A DNA stretch of 64,000 nt from Cymodocea nodosa (Eukaryota; Streptophyta; Magnoliopsida; Alismatales; Cymodoceaceae), in contig CM072343.1 of the NCBI GenBank assembly GCA_036874045.1, positions 1,012,001-1,076,000 on the forward strand, given 5' to 3'. Position numbers and translations under genes: made by a program. Positions 24,501 through 33,900 of this stretch are shown piece by piece. Below the pieces are notes generated by a model. The model had not been told where the DNA came from. It was given only the letters and a program-made list of their open reading frames with translations, and did not search any database. Position 1 is the stretch's first letter. Every line of letters starts with the position of its first letter.

Positions 24501-26164
24501 ATTAAGAAATAGAATTTTAGTCTTCTCAAACATCCTCTATAAAGATATTACTTGAATCGAACAACAACAATCCAAGCCATAACCCACTACGTAAGGTCAA
24601 CCACATGAATCCTTTTCTTCCAAGTATTTCCATATATTGTCAAATCTTTGAATAAATTATATTAATTTAAATTTTTTCTTACCATTTCTAACCAAGTAAT
24701 TTTAGGTCTACCTCTACTTCTTTTAGCCTCTTCTGTACTAATTAACTCTATTCTCCTAGCTAGTGTATTCTTTAGTTTCCTAAGAATATAACCAAACCAC
24801 TTAAGCTAATTTTCTCTTATCTTATCTTCAATAGATGTAACTCCAACGTTATTTATAATAAAATTATATTTTAACTTATCCCTTATAGTATTATCACTCA
24901 TCTATCAAAGTACATACATCTCAACAACACTAACTTTTTACCTATGATCATGTTTTACAGTCCGCATTCTAAGTCACAAAGTATAGTTGGGAAAATGGCA
25001 ATTTTATAGAATTTTCCTTTTAATTTTAAGGATATTATTTGAATCAAACAATGTAATAAAATTTATATATCGACCCTAAACCCAATTCTTGTGCATGAGA
25101 CTCCCACCAACATGGGAATTTAAGAGAATCTATATGTTGCCTTCCAAAAGTTCCAACAAATGGAGAGATTGTTTCCCAAGATTCAAACCAGTGATCCTTG
25201 GATCACAATGAAAACACCTTTAGCATTGTGTCAAGTCTCATATTCAAAAGGGAAATAAATTGCCTTCCAATCTCACATTGAATAGGAAAATAGACAGAAG
25301 TCTGTTACACCTATAAGATAAAGTTTATAAACTTTACTTTCAAAAAAGAATATGCAGGAAAAGGTAAACACCATAAAATCATAAAATTTCGACTAAAAAT
25401 ATTACATTGTCCCCAGCTCAAAAATAACCGAACTCCAAAGAACATGCAAAATCTTATACTAACGCATTTAACCCTCTCGTTTTCCTTGTCCCACGCAAAT
25501 CTCTACTCAATATACACTACATATAGCATTTTCTTCTGCACAGCACCTGTTTCTGTAGACTGCAATGCATTCTTAACAAAATGATGCAATAGTGAATTCC
25601 CCACTGTATGATTCTTATAATAAATCACGAAATCAAGTTAACAATTTTCACGGATTTCACCTCCTCCGAACACTATATCCAACTAGCCCCACCTCTCCGA
25701 TCAACAATTTACAACATCTTCCTCAATTCCAGTCCTATTAAAGAGCAAAACCTTCCGTGGAAGCCATCAGTTCAGTAAAGAAAAGAAAAATGCACTGCCA
25801 CATAGAAATTAAAAACCAGCATCTCCTTCAGCGACATCAGATGCGCAATAAAAAGCTAGTATACATACCAGTATCTCCTTCCGCGAGCTTTTCGAGCTTC
25901 GCCCCCACTAACCGCCTATGGTCCACACCTCCCGCCTTCAGCTCGTAAATCACCTGCCAAAACCAAAACCGCCGTCAAAATCCGTCACCGCCGAACCGTT
26001 TAGAGGCAATGGTTCTAAAAAACGGCCATCACCTGGCGGTGCTCCCAATTCCAGACCAACACGTTATCGGAGTCGTCGGCCGTGACCATCCACGGGTGTG
26101 TGGGGTGCAGCTGGATTTTGACGATCTTGCCATTCGTCGGCCGGAACGCCCTCAGCCGGAGCAT
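510..26164 (-). CDS. TWD40-2: TWD40-2, WD40-repeat subunit of the TPLATE endocytic complex (21 coding exons)
   Basis: Coding exons, 5' to 3' on the minus strand: 26164-26033, 25953-25869, 22674-22635, 22553-22308, 21553-21454, 21373-21299, 20596-20498, 20208-20092, 20013-19898, 19769-19670, 18293-17935, 16968-16638, 16295-16090, 15865-15647, 14973-14787, 14313-14063, 9892-9800, 9713-9612, 9471-9111, 1940-1803, 1058-510. They sum to 3906 bases (1301 residues plus stop) with GT-AG borders throughout. The protein starts MLRLRAFRP and matches Arabidopsis At5g24710 nearly end to end. WD40 repeats fill roughly the first 340 residues. Residues 556-574 are an alanine-rich tract, and the last ~180 residues are rich in Pro, Ala, Ser and Glu. 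Known role: the TPLATE complex works with AP-2 and clathrin at the plasma membrane. The exon 4 acceptor (22553) was chosen because upstream AGs give in-frame stops. Introns 2, 16 and 19 are 3.2, 4.2 and 7.2 kb and hold mobile elements. Untranslated exons were not placed. Confidence 0.93.
2900..4010. repeat. Degenerate repeat rich in CATGCC/GTGCCAA-like motifs (TWD40-2 intron 19)
   Basis: Two stretches (about 2920-3110 and 3640-3990) repeatedly carry variants of 'catgcca', 'gtgccaa' and 'catgac', and an AT-rich segment separates them. The shared vocabulary suggests one decayed dispersed element with related ends. I could not define terminal inverted repeats or a target duplication, so the class is unknown. 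Confidence 0.35.
4150..5340 (-). mobile_element. L1-type LINE fragment, decayed reverse transcriptase 3' part
   Basis: The minus strand reads as the end of a plant L1 reverse transcriptase. A '[12 protein letters not shown]' block near 5240 corresponds to the GDPLSPFLF-like motif. An 'FIDDT' block near 5110 corresponds to the F/YADD catalytic box. A longer open stretch at 4999-4541 carries '[20 protein letters not shown]' and '[13 protein letters not shown]', typical of the thumb region. Frameshifts and stops break the rest. The fragment lies in TWD40-2 intron 19 in the same orientation as the gene. The 5' part and endonuclease are missing, and I did not find a target duplication. Confidence 0.8.
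5560..7300. other. Intronic stretch of moderate GC, possible decayed element of unknown type
   Basis: This part of TWD40-2 intron 19 is less AT-rich than its surroundings and reads like old coding sequence on the plus strand, with short open stretches of mixed residues broken by many stops. I could not match it to gag, transposase or any host gene. It contains the 62-bp tandem duplication listed separately. Confidence 0.3.
5848..5971. repeat. Tandem duplication, 2 x 62 bp
   Basis: Two adjacent 62-bp units (5848-5909 and 5910-5971) differ at only a few bases. Each begins 'agctagt', contains 'gatccatccaatgacac' and ends 'caacaagatgaagatc'. The unit lies inside TWD40-2 intron 19. Confidence 0.85.
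8041..8140. repeat. Tandem array of 31-bp units, 3 copies plus a partial
   Basis: Units start at 8041, 8072 and 8103, each opening with 'aagcacaacca', and a partial unit follows at 8134. Units two and three are nearly identical. Unit one differs mainly in its middle third. A weak partial unit may precede the array. It is intronic (TWD40-2 intron 19). Confidence 0.85.
8640..8815 (+). mobile_element. tRNA-derived SINE-like fragment
   Basis: A pol III-type A box ('tagtgtagtgg', 8650-8660) is followed about 30 bases later by a B box ('ggattcgaatc', 8690-8700), the spacing of a tRNA head. The rest does not fold as a functional tRNA, and an AT-rich body follows, as in plant tRNA-derived SINEs. The 3' end is uncertain. 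The element lies in TWD40-2 intron 19, antisense to the gene. Confidence 0.6.
10380..10810. repeat. AT-rich imperfect short repeats
   Basis: Variants of 'gttacaattcaata' and 'ctaaattacagttgaatat' recur about every 45-60 bases in this part of TWD40-2 intron 16. The copies are too diverged to give a clean period. The cause may be an old array or simply AT-rich drift. Confidence 0.4.
11202..12752 (+). mobile_element. Small non-autonomous LTR retroelement (TRIM-like) with 5-bp target duplications
   Basis: The left LTR is 11202-11300 (99 bp). The right LTR is 12000-12752, split by a MITE-like insertion. Both begin TGTTATGTTA and end with 'attctctctc' followed by a short tail ending AACT. A primer binding site, 'tggtatcaaagc', lies at 11301-11312, directly after the left LTR. 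It differs at one base from the sequence complementary to initiator tRNA-Met that plant Copia elements use. The 5-bp repeat 'cttat' flanks the element (11197-11201 and 12753-12757). The ~700-bp interior has no gag or pol that I recognise. The LTR termini TG...CT are non-canonical. The plus orientation follows from the primer binding site. Confidence 0.75.
12060..12662. mobile_element. hAT-like MITE inserted in the right LTR
   Basis: The ends form an imperfect terminal inverted repeat: 'aggggtatttgtgtactt' on the left, against 'aagtgcacaaacaccctc' on the right read as its complement. The sequence interrupts the right LTR of the surrounding element, which is continuous in the left LTR. No transposase is present. 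About 29 bases (12031-12059) between the LTR break and the left terminus are unexplained, so the exact insertion point and target duplication are uncertain. A related copy in inverted orientation lies near 58603-59068. Confidence 0.65.
13465..13735. repeat. Inverted-repeat element, possible small MITE
   Basis: 'cttgttgagtggtgagg' near 13470 is mirrored by 'cctccccactcaacaggg' near 13703, giving inverted termini of about 18 bp around a ~230-bp body. The body contains 'aaaggaaattattttcc', which recurs just outside at 13730. There is no coding potential. The class is not assigned. Confidence 0.5.
13786..13895 (-). mobile_element. RTE-clade LINE 3' tail fragment (TWD40-2 intron 16)
   Basis: The segment matches the tail copies at 24564 and 28725: 'aacaacaatc' followed by 'actacatgaagttgaccacatgaatc' in broken similarity, then 'ttctttcaagtatttct'. 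Read on the minus strand it corresponds to the end of the RTE reading frame, near the ADPT-like terminus, followed by the short simple tail. Only about 110 bp remain. Confidence 0.6.
24148..24176. repeat. Perfect inverted repeat, 14-bp arms around 1 base
   Basis: The arm 'tgtttcacaaattt' is followed by one base and then its exact reverse complement. It could fold as a tight hairpin in the intron 2 transcript. No function is implied by position. Confidence 0.85.
24564..25030 (-). mobile_element. 5'-truncated RTE-clade LINE with a ~20-bp target duplication
   Basis: Read on the minus strand, the segment begins with '[19 protein letters not shown]', matching the RTE block around LKLKGKFYR...RPAMLYG, and runs to the 3' terminus. 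It ends in a TTG-type simple tail, seen on the plus strand as 'aacaacaacaatcc'. The flanks 24544-24563 and 25031-25050 agree at 18 of 20 bases ('gatatta.ttgaatc.aaca'), as expected for a target-site duplication. The reading frame is broken by stops. Confidence 0.75.
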
Positions 26165-27952
26165 CGTGTCCCGTTCACAGATCTCCTGAGCGCACGTTCC
26201 GCCACTTCCAGCCGAGAGAGGAGGGGAGTTTGGATCTCAGATCTACGAGACCTGAAGGGAATCAACCAGCAAACTGGACGGCAAAACCTCCATTGAAGAA
26301 GTCCCGAGATCTCTAGTTGCTTTGTCTGGAGAGCTCAGGGGAGGAGGAAAACCGAGGTGTGTGCGCTGTTCTTCGATTCTTCTCGCGCTGCCCGCATAAA
26401 TAATAATAATAAATGATTTGTTGTTTCAAAAGTTAAAATTTTATTTTGAGAAAATGCAAAATCACTGTACGATAAAAGATTTTTTTTGATTATTTAAATA
26501 TACGATCTCGTACCATTGCCTAAGTTAAAAAAAAAAAAAAAGTAGAATTGATTATGAATTTCTCGAAAATTATATTTCCGCTCTTATTTCGAAATAAAGT
26601 TCAGACATTCACAATTAAAAATATTTAAATAATAAAAATTACATCTAGAACAAACATTTATAAAGAAAAAATATTTATTTGTTTCAGATGTAATCTTTAA
26701 CATGTACAGTACTTTTTTATTATAAATACTAACAACCTCGTTATCCTGTTCTCAATAATGTGGTGAATGTTTTTCAGTTAATTAGGTAAATGTTACCCGT
26801 ACAAGTACATAAAATTTTAACAGATATCATACTTTTAAAATGTTGATTATTCCATGAACAGTTTGATCTAAAATCAGAATTATACCAATTGAAACTCATT
26901 TCCATTTGAGATTTAAAATTTTAACAGATATCATACATTCTATTAGTTTGTGTAATTTGCGATAGATTTAGGTAGATTGCAGAATTTGACCTTACATTTA
27001 AATTTCTGACTGACTCAACTGCTTAAGTTGTTTAGTTTACAACGAGGGCTTGGTGTTTTTGGCATATTAAATGTTACAATAATCAAGATTTAGCAAGAGA
27101 CAACCACTCTAGGCAAAGAGCTTAACCAGACAAATCTTATCAATATCACTTCATATGAGAAAACCCAAGCCTAAATTTTATCCTGATAATGCTACTAAAA
27201 CAAAGATATCCTTAAGCACCTTTGTTTGATGGTGGTTGTATTTTTTTAGCGTTCTCCTCCCAACGCACAGTGATAGACATGTCAAAAAGAGAGACGGTGG
27301 TATTTTTATCATATCTAATGCACGCCTACCAGACTCATTTTGCTTGGACTTCATCTTAAGAACCATCTTGATTTTAAGAAACAACTACAGTTTTTTTTTT
27401 TTTTTTTTTTTTTTCATATCTTACTGAAGGGAGAGTTCACAATACAAAGGCTAAAAGAATAAAACACGATCACACAATCTTTCTTTCTCTCACAAGCTGG
27501 TGCCAATGGTTGCAAACTATACAAGTATTGCCGCTGTCAAGTGCAACCCTACCACTTTTTTTTTATTCAGTGGGGGTTATGATCCAATGGCTGCAATGCA
27601 ACCACATGAATTGGTGTCACAAGATCGAAACTCATGCCTGAACATAAGATCGAGTGCAACCCTACCCCCCCTTGAGGGCCCATCGTCTACCGTTGCGAAA
27701 AATCACAAGGTGGAAGGAAAAAAGACAAACAGGAAAAGAAAACCTTCAATTGCTCTCTCGTTCAATCATCCTAATCGGGAGGCTGTTCCGTTTAAAAGCC
27801 CGGAATCAAGCTACTTCACTGCAACAGTTACAACGAGCTCTAGATCATCTTCATGCTCGATAAACTGCAGAGAACAATCTGGTTAACAAATTAGCATGAC
27901 AATTGAACGCTATATTAAATAAGTTGAAAGGAAATGATAGTCCATCGGTACA
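26165..27952. other. Intergenic region between CTP synthase and TWD40-2
   Basis: Because both genes run on the minus strand, this holds the TWD40-2 promoter and 5' UTR (a GC-richer part near 26165-26400) and the 3' UTR of CTP synthase (toward 27952). The middle is AT-rich, with a 24-base T run near 27391. Open frames at 27500-27886 show no protein family I recognise. I see no additional gene. Confidence 0.6.
27562..27567 (-). terminator. Candidate AATAAA polyadenylation signal for CTP synthase
   Basis: The minus strand reads AATAAA about 390 bases after the CTP synthase stop codon, a plausible 3' UTR length for a plant mRNA. Plant signals are loose and this may be chance in AT-rich DNA. Confidence 0.3.
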
Positions 27953-30900
27953 TCAAGCGTGGATGCCACTGTCTTTGGAGTAGAAGTTGCCACTCAATAG
28001 ACCATTGGCGGTGTCCTTCTGGAAGGTCTTCAAGACTACACCATTGCTGGGGATTATTTTGCTTGGCAACTTCCCTAGAACGGAAGTCTTGGGAGAATCT
28101 TCCATGTGCCCACATGAGGCTGCTATAAATCCTGTCAGATTGCAGTAGAGATTTCCATAAGTAATCTAAGTGTATCTTAAAACAGGAGAGTGCAGAAGGT
28201 GGCAGAGGAAACATAAAAGTGAGATAATTCCGTACCTAAGAAGATTGCAGAAGGATTTCCTGGTCTAGACTTGAACTCAGGATGAAACTGAACGCCAACA
28301 AAGAAACGATGTCTAGGCAATTCGAGAATCTGTGGAATAAAACACCAAAATATATAGCATTCGGTGCCATTAAACCTCACTAAAATCAAAGAAAATAAAT
28401 GTATAATTCCAAAGGTATATGCATACCTCCATTCTTCTTCCAGTTTCATCCTTACCAACAAATGAAAGACCAGCATTTTCAAGTTTCATGATCATATCTG
28501 GATTGACCTACAAAATGTATATTTTGTTGAAATACTCTTGCAGGCAGGATAGCAGCTAGAGAAGATTCTCCAACCATTCACATCATTTTTGCATACCTCA
28601 TATCTATGACGATGTCGCTCATCCACAAAACCGACGCCACCATACCTGATATGGATATCACTGTCAACCTAAAAGACCAAATCGATGTGCATGCACATAC
28701 AGACCTAACATTACAACAATTCAAAAAATAATCTCACTCTATGAGGTTAGCTATATGAATCTTTTTCTTTCTTGTATTTCTATAGTCAAATCTTTGACTA
28801 AATTATATAAAATTTAAATTTTTTCACAATTTCTAATCAAATAGTTTTAGGTTTTCATTTACTTTTTTTAGTTTCTTTTGTATTAATTAATTCTCCTTTC
28901 CTAACACATCATTAGTCCTCTTAAGGATTATAATCAAATCACCAAAACTGACTTTCTATTATTTTATTTTCAATTAGTGCAAGTTCTACTCTATTTCTAA
29001 TAAAATAATTTTTTTAACTTATCCTTTATAGTATTGCCAATTTACCATTCATCTAAGCATTTACATCTCTACATTACTAACTTTTTACATATGAACATAC
29101 TTTACAACTCAACATCTGAGTCATGAAACATAAATTGGTGTAATAATTTTATAAAATTTTTCTTTCAATTTTAAAGGTATCTTCCTATCATTTTATGAGG
29201 AATATAGAAAAAGCTGTACCAAGTAAGAATAAGACAAAAGAAAATCAGTTTAGGTGGATTGATCATATCATTAAGAGGTTAAAACATGCATCATTTAAGA
29301 GAGGAGAATTAATTAATACATAAGAATTTAATGAAATAAAGGAAGACCTAAAACTACTTAGAAATTGGGAAAAAATATTTAAATTTATGTAATTTAACTA
29401 AAATTTTGAGTATTGATAGAAATACATGGAAGAAAAGGATTCATGAATTCAATTCCATGTAGTGATATTATAGCTCAGATTGTTATCGTACTTTTATAAA
29501 TTTCATGGTCATCTAACTTTATGTATTCATCAGTATTCTTATTTTTCCCAAACTTACAATGCACATATTTAATTTTTTACCTACATAATTTAAATCTTTT
29601 GAACTCTAAAATATATCTCTATAATTTTAATTTAGAATTAATTCTTACCTTATTTTCATCAACAAATAACGAGCATTTCTTCTTGAATTTTCTTAGTTAT
29701 TTTATCTATAACCAAGACAAACAAGTTTGGACTTTAAGAAGATACTTGGCGTTGCTGGAATAATTCTACACTAATAATGTAAAGACTAAACTTAGACTAA
29801 TATGTGATGAATGTCTTTACTCAATGTTAATTAATTTTAAGTCAAAATTTCACATAGTAATAAAGCACATTTACACACTTTTACTCAATCTAAAATTAAA
29901 AAAAAAAACTTTTAAGTATAAAATAAATTATAAGTGAAGGAAAGGATGCCATAGTCCTACATGAATAGTGTGGAAACTAAACCTAAGTTAATACATGATA
30001 AATCTATTCACTTAATGTCAATTGTTTTAAAGTTGAAATTTCATAGGTGTGAACATATGTCTATTAAAAATTCTTCAGTTTTTCTTCCTATAGTTATACA
30101 CTAGTAACTACTCTTTCATATATGTCTATTATAATATTAATATATCCTATAGGTACTTTTCTTACAAATATCCACTACACTAGGTTTCTAAATAATCTAT
30201 CATAATCTTTTCTAAATTAATGAAAATTATACAAAGGTCATTTTTCTTGATTCTAAAATTTCTATTATTTGTCTAGATAAATAAATAGTTTCTATTGTTG
30301 GCCTACCTAACAAACTTAAATTGATTTTTTATGATTTTAGTTGCACGTCTTAGTCTTAACATTTTTTCTTTAAAATTATACTAAAAAGTTCAATTAACCA
30401 CTTATCCTTACTTCACTTTTACGCTCTCACACTTTAATAGAAGTATCTGGTCCAATAATTTTCCAACATTTCATTTTCTTAACAACTTTGTCTACCTCCA
30501 AACTACTAATTCTTCCAAAATAACTATAGTTTATAACCTTTGTACTAAAACTCTACAGTACTCAAATTTTATATGTAAGTTTTTTACGATAGATTCATCA
30601 AAAAGCTTACTAAAATACCTAAATCATCTATCTTTTATTTTATTTACTAAATTTCTACCATCTTCATCCTTAATACACTTTACTCAAATCTCTTGATATT
30701 CTTTCTCCAGCCTTAACCAATTTATAGATTTTAGATTTCTTTATTTTGTGTTCAAACTATCATCTAATTCCTTATAAGCCTGATTTTTAACATCACCAAC
30801 AATTTCTTAGCCTTATTTTTGGCTAACATATACTTCTCTAAATTTTCTTTATCTCTGTATTTATGATAAGTTTGTAAACGCCAGATATATAATCAAAACT

Positions 30901-33900
30901 AAGAGTCCAAGGACAGGTTCTTACAGTTTTGCAGATTTGCAATCAGGGACGGTAAAGAACGTCCTCCTTGATCCAAGACGCATGGTACCACCCATGTGTG
31001 TTTTTGAGCCCTAATCAGTTATCTCATCTTATAAGAATAGAGTTTACAAGCCTTACCAATACAAGAATGCTGCTAAAGAGTCTTTAACAATATAAAGCAA
31101 CTATGAGTTGTTAGAATTAGAAACCCTACCTCGGGCATAAATATAACACATGGATTTTTGGCTTCTGGATCAAATTCTGTACTGGTTGCATTGGGTATGT
31201 TAAGGACAGATCGGGCAAATTCAATGACTGCAATTTGCATGCCTAGACAAATTCCAAGAAATGGTACATTATTTTCTCGGGCATACTTTGCAGCAAGAAT
31301 TTTTCCTTCCACACCTCTGTCACCAAAACCCCCAGGAACTAGAATGCCATCGGCACCCTATAAAGAAGATGATCAAGCAAAAAAGATAAATAATTGGACC
31401 AAGTTACAATTTAAAAATCTAGAAGTGCTTTGATTTGCACCTTCAATAAATTCCAAGCGGTTTCATATACATCAGGGGTCTGCAAGGGAAAATAATCAAC
31501 TACTACATAAATAATTTGCAAATCAACAGATGATAACATGAGTCAGTAAATTAAACAATACATATACAATATTATCTATAAAACCTCATTATGAGCAGCT
31601 TCTTCAAGATCACAGGCAGGAACCCAATCCACAATAAGTTTCCGGCCACAATCAACTGAAGCATGCAAAAGAGCCTACAAGCAAAAGTATGGAAGGTTAG
31701 ATCACAAAACAGTTTACAAAATACATAAGAATCTACTTGGAGCACATAACTAAATTAAAATCCAGAAAGGCACTACAATAAACTCATTATGACCATTCAA
31801 CACATAAAGCCTGTGACAGTCTAAAAGGCAGGTAAAACTAGTTTGGACAGAATGCAAATTACAGGCTAATAGGCCACAATGAAAAATGCAAGTTTACCTT
31901 CAATACAGACAGATAAGAATCAGAAAGGCCAGTGTACTTTCCAACAATAGCAATCCTCACCTATAAAGCAGATAATGAAAATATTATCAAAATAATAAAT
32001 TCAAATCAGAGCAGAAATTCTGAAATGCTTCTGATAAAAGTGTGGTTAAAACTTGACTAAAATATGAACGATGGCACAGTATAGAATTACAAACACACCA
32101 GATTGTGCAAGGCATCATAGGCATCAGCCCTGTATATCCATTCAACCAGCTTGGACTCCTTAGCAAAGCTAGCAAACTAAAACGGTTAGGTTGAAGCTAA
32201 AAAAGAACCTACTTCAATTTTCAAGAGAAAACTGTGCTTTCAAATGATGAAACAAAAGGTATCAACAATAAGCTGTGCAAATAACCTCAAAAGATCCAGG
32301 CTTTTCAAAATTGCTTCATGTGCCTTCTGCTTCTGTGAACATCACAAAAATGTATGATTACAGATGAGTCAAAACCTTTTGTAATAAATTGCAATGGAAA
32401 TTAGTCCAACACCACTTACTCTCAATAACAAAGGAATGTGCCATATGTTGGAAACATCATAAAGAGAAAAAATATTTTCTACCTGCCAAATAATGTATAT
32501 ACTTATTAGAATGTCATACCATAAGCACTTAAAGTTGTGAAACAAATCCAAAGTTGTGGCTATAGCTGCATTACCGGAACATGACAAAATTGTGAGAGTT
32601 TAACTTTTACATTTTCCTCCAATGCCTGCAAAAGGACCTCCTTTAGAAAATACTCTTCACATAATAATACCATGAGAATAATTGAATGCACATCCCCTAC
32701 TCAAAAAAAAAAATTTAATGTTTATCAACCTTGGTGCTTCGACAAGCCAGTATATTTGGCGTCAACCCAAGCCCTCTGAGTCCACGAACACTATGCTGGG
32801 TGGGTTTGGTTTTCTACAATAAAAAAAAATCATGTTGAGGTGCTGACATTATGTCAAGCAGTAGACCATTGTTGAGCCCTGAGTCCATTACTGTAAAGCA
32901 TATGATCATGCATGCAATAAAAGAAGGAAGAGTTAGTGAGCACAGTATTTCAATATTTCTGTTTACCTGCTCACCAACAACATTCAGAACAGGAACAAGA
33001 CTGACATGAACCAGGCAGAAGTTTCCAGGACCTATGCAAAGAATACAAAGTGATGTTAGTAAAAATAATAGTAGAAGTTTGCCAATTGCAACAACTACCA
33101 GAACATATTTTTCCAATCCCTACCTACACGGTAAGAAAACTGACCCAAAGCTTCAATAAATGGCATCGACTCAATATCCCCTGCTCATGAATAATAAAGT
33201 GAGTATGCTACAGAACATCTGCTCCATTCATATATTTTTACAATTACAAGTACCAGTCAATGGGTGAATGCTGTGTATCTGCTCCCGGTGATTTAATAAA
33301 ATTATTTTATGAAAATACAAGATGGATATCATTTTCCAATATTTACAATACCAACTTAGGATTCTCCAATAGTAACTTTATTCTGAAGTGAATATCATTG
33401 ACTTCAAGTGAGTGTATTTTCTACTTTTGTTCTCAGTGTTAATGTTTTTGTGTATAAAAAGGGAGAATAGGACTGCCTATATTAAACTTGCATGGATATG
33501 AATATGATAAATTAGTCACAAACATATACAACTGGATGAATATTTCGCCAAAATCTCTTTTGAGTTTGAGAAATCACCTATGGTTCCACCCAATTCGATA
33601 ACACAAACATCTGCTGGCCCCTCTTTGCCATCCACGGGGATTTTAGCCACACGTTCAATCCAATCTTGAATTGCATCTGTAATGTGAGGGACAACCTGGA
33701 AGAGATTGAAACAATGGTTATCATCAACCATTGAGCACAACGGAATTATTCATACAGAGCAAAGAGATACTAGTTGACATACCTGGACTGTTTTACCTAG
33801 ATAATCTCCTTTTCTCTCCTTGTTAATAACAGACTGTTGGTCAATCACATTAATGAAATAAAGTAAGTGGATGGGGAGAAATATCTAAAAGAGCATGATT

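Larger units (their letters stand above)
22675..25868. other. TWD40-2 intron 2, AT-rich, with diverged repeats
   Basis: This 3.2-kb intron separates the first two coding exons from the rest of the gene. Between about 23699 and 24130 a loose motif, 'atttcattTacaaat' followed by 'gaaaatacaaaaatt', recurs at 23699, 23849, 23967 and 24090. A 29-base hairpin lies at 24148-24176, and an RTE tail at 24564-25030. I see no coding exon in it. Confidence 0.6.
28725..30895 (-). mobile_element. Decayed RTE-clade LINE in CTP synthase intron 17, interrupted
   Basis: Minus-strand blocks follow the order of an RTE polyprotein. Near 30660 is 'KCIKDEDG', and near 30490 '[20 protein letters not shown]' matches the conserved region ending K-GPDG. 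Near 29690 is '[12 protein letters not shown]', equivalent to the block before the FADD catalytic box. The 3' tail lies at 29165-28725. Stops and frameshifts are frequent. Other sequence, including 29195-29490 in opposite orientation and a directly repeated segment at 29783-30045, breaks the copy. It occupies almost the whole intron. Confidence 0.75.

Noticed and set aside
27500..27886. Open frame of 128 codons on the plus strand
   Set aside because: It lies opposite the likely CTP synthase 3' UTR, shows no recognisable domain and has no splice-linked partner exon.
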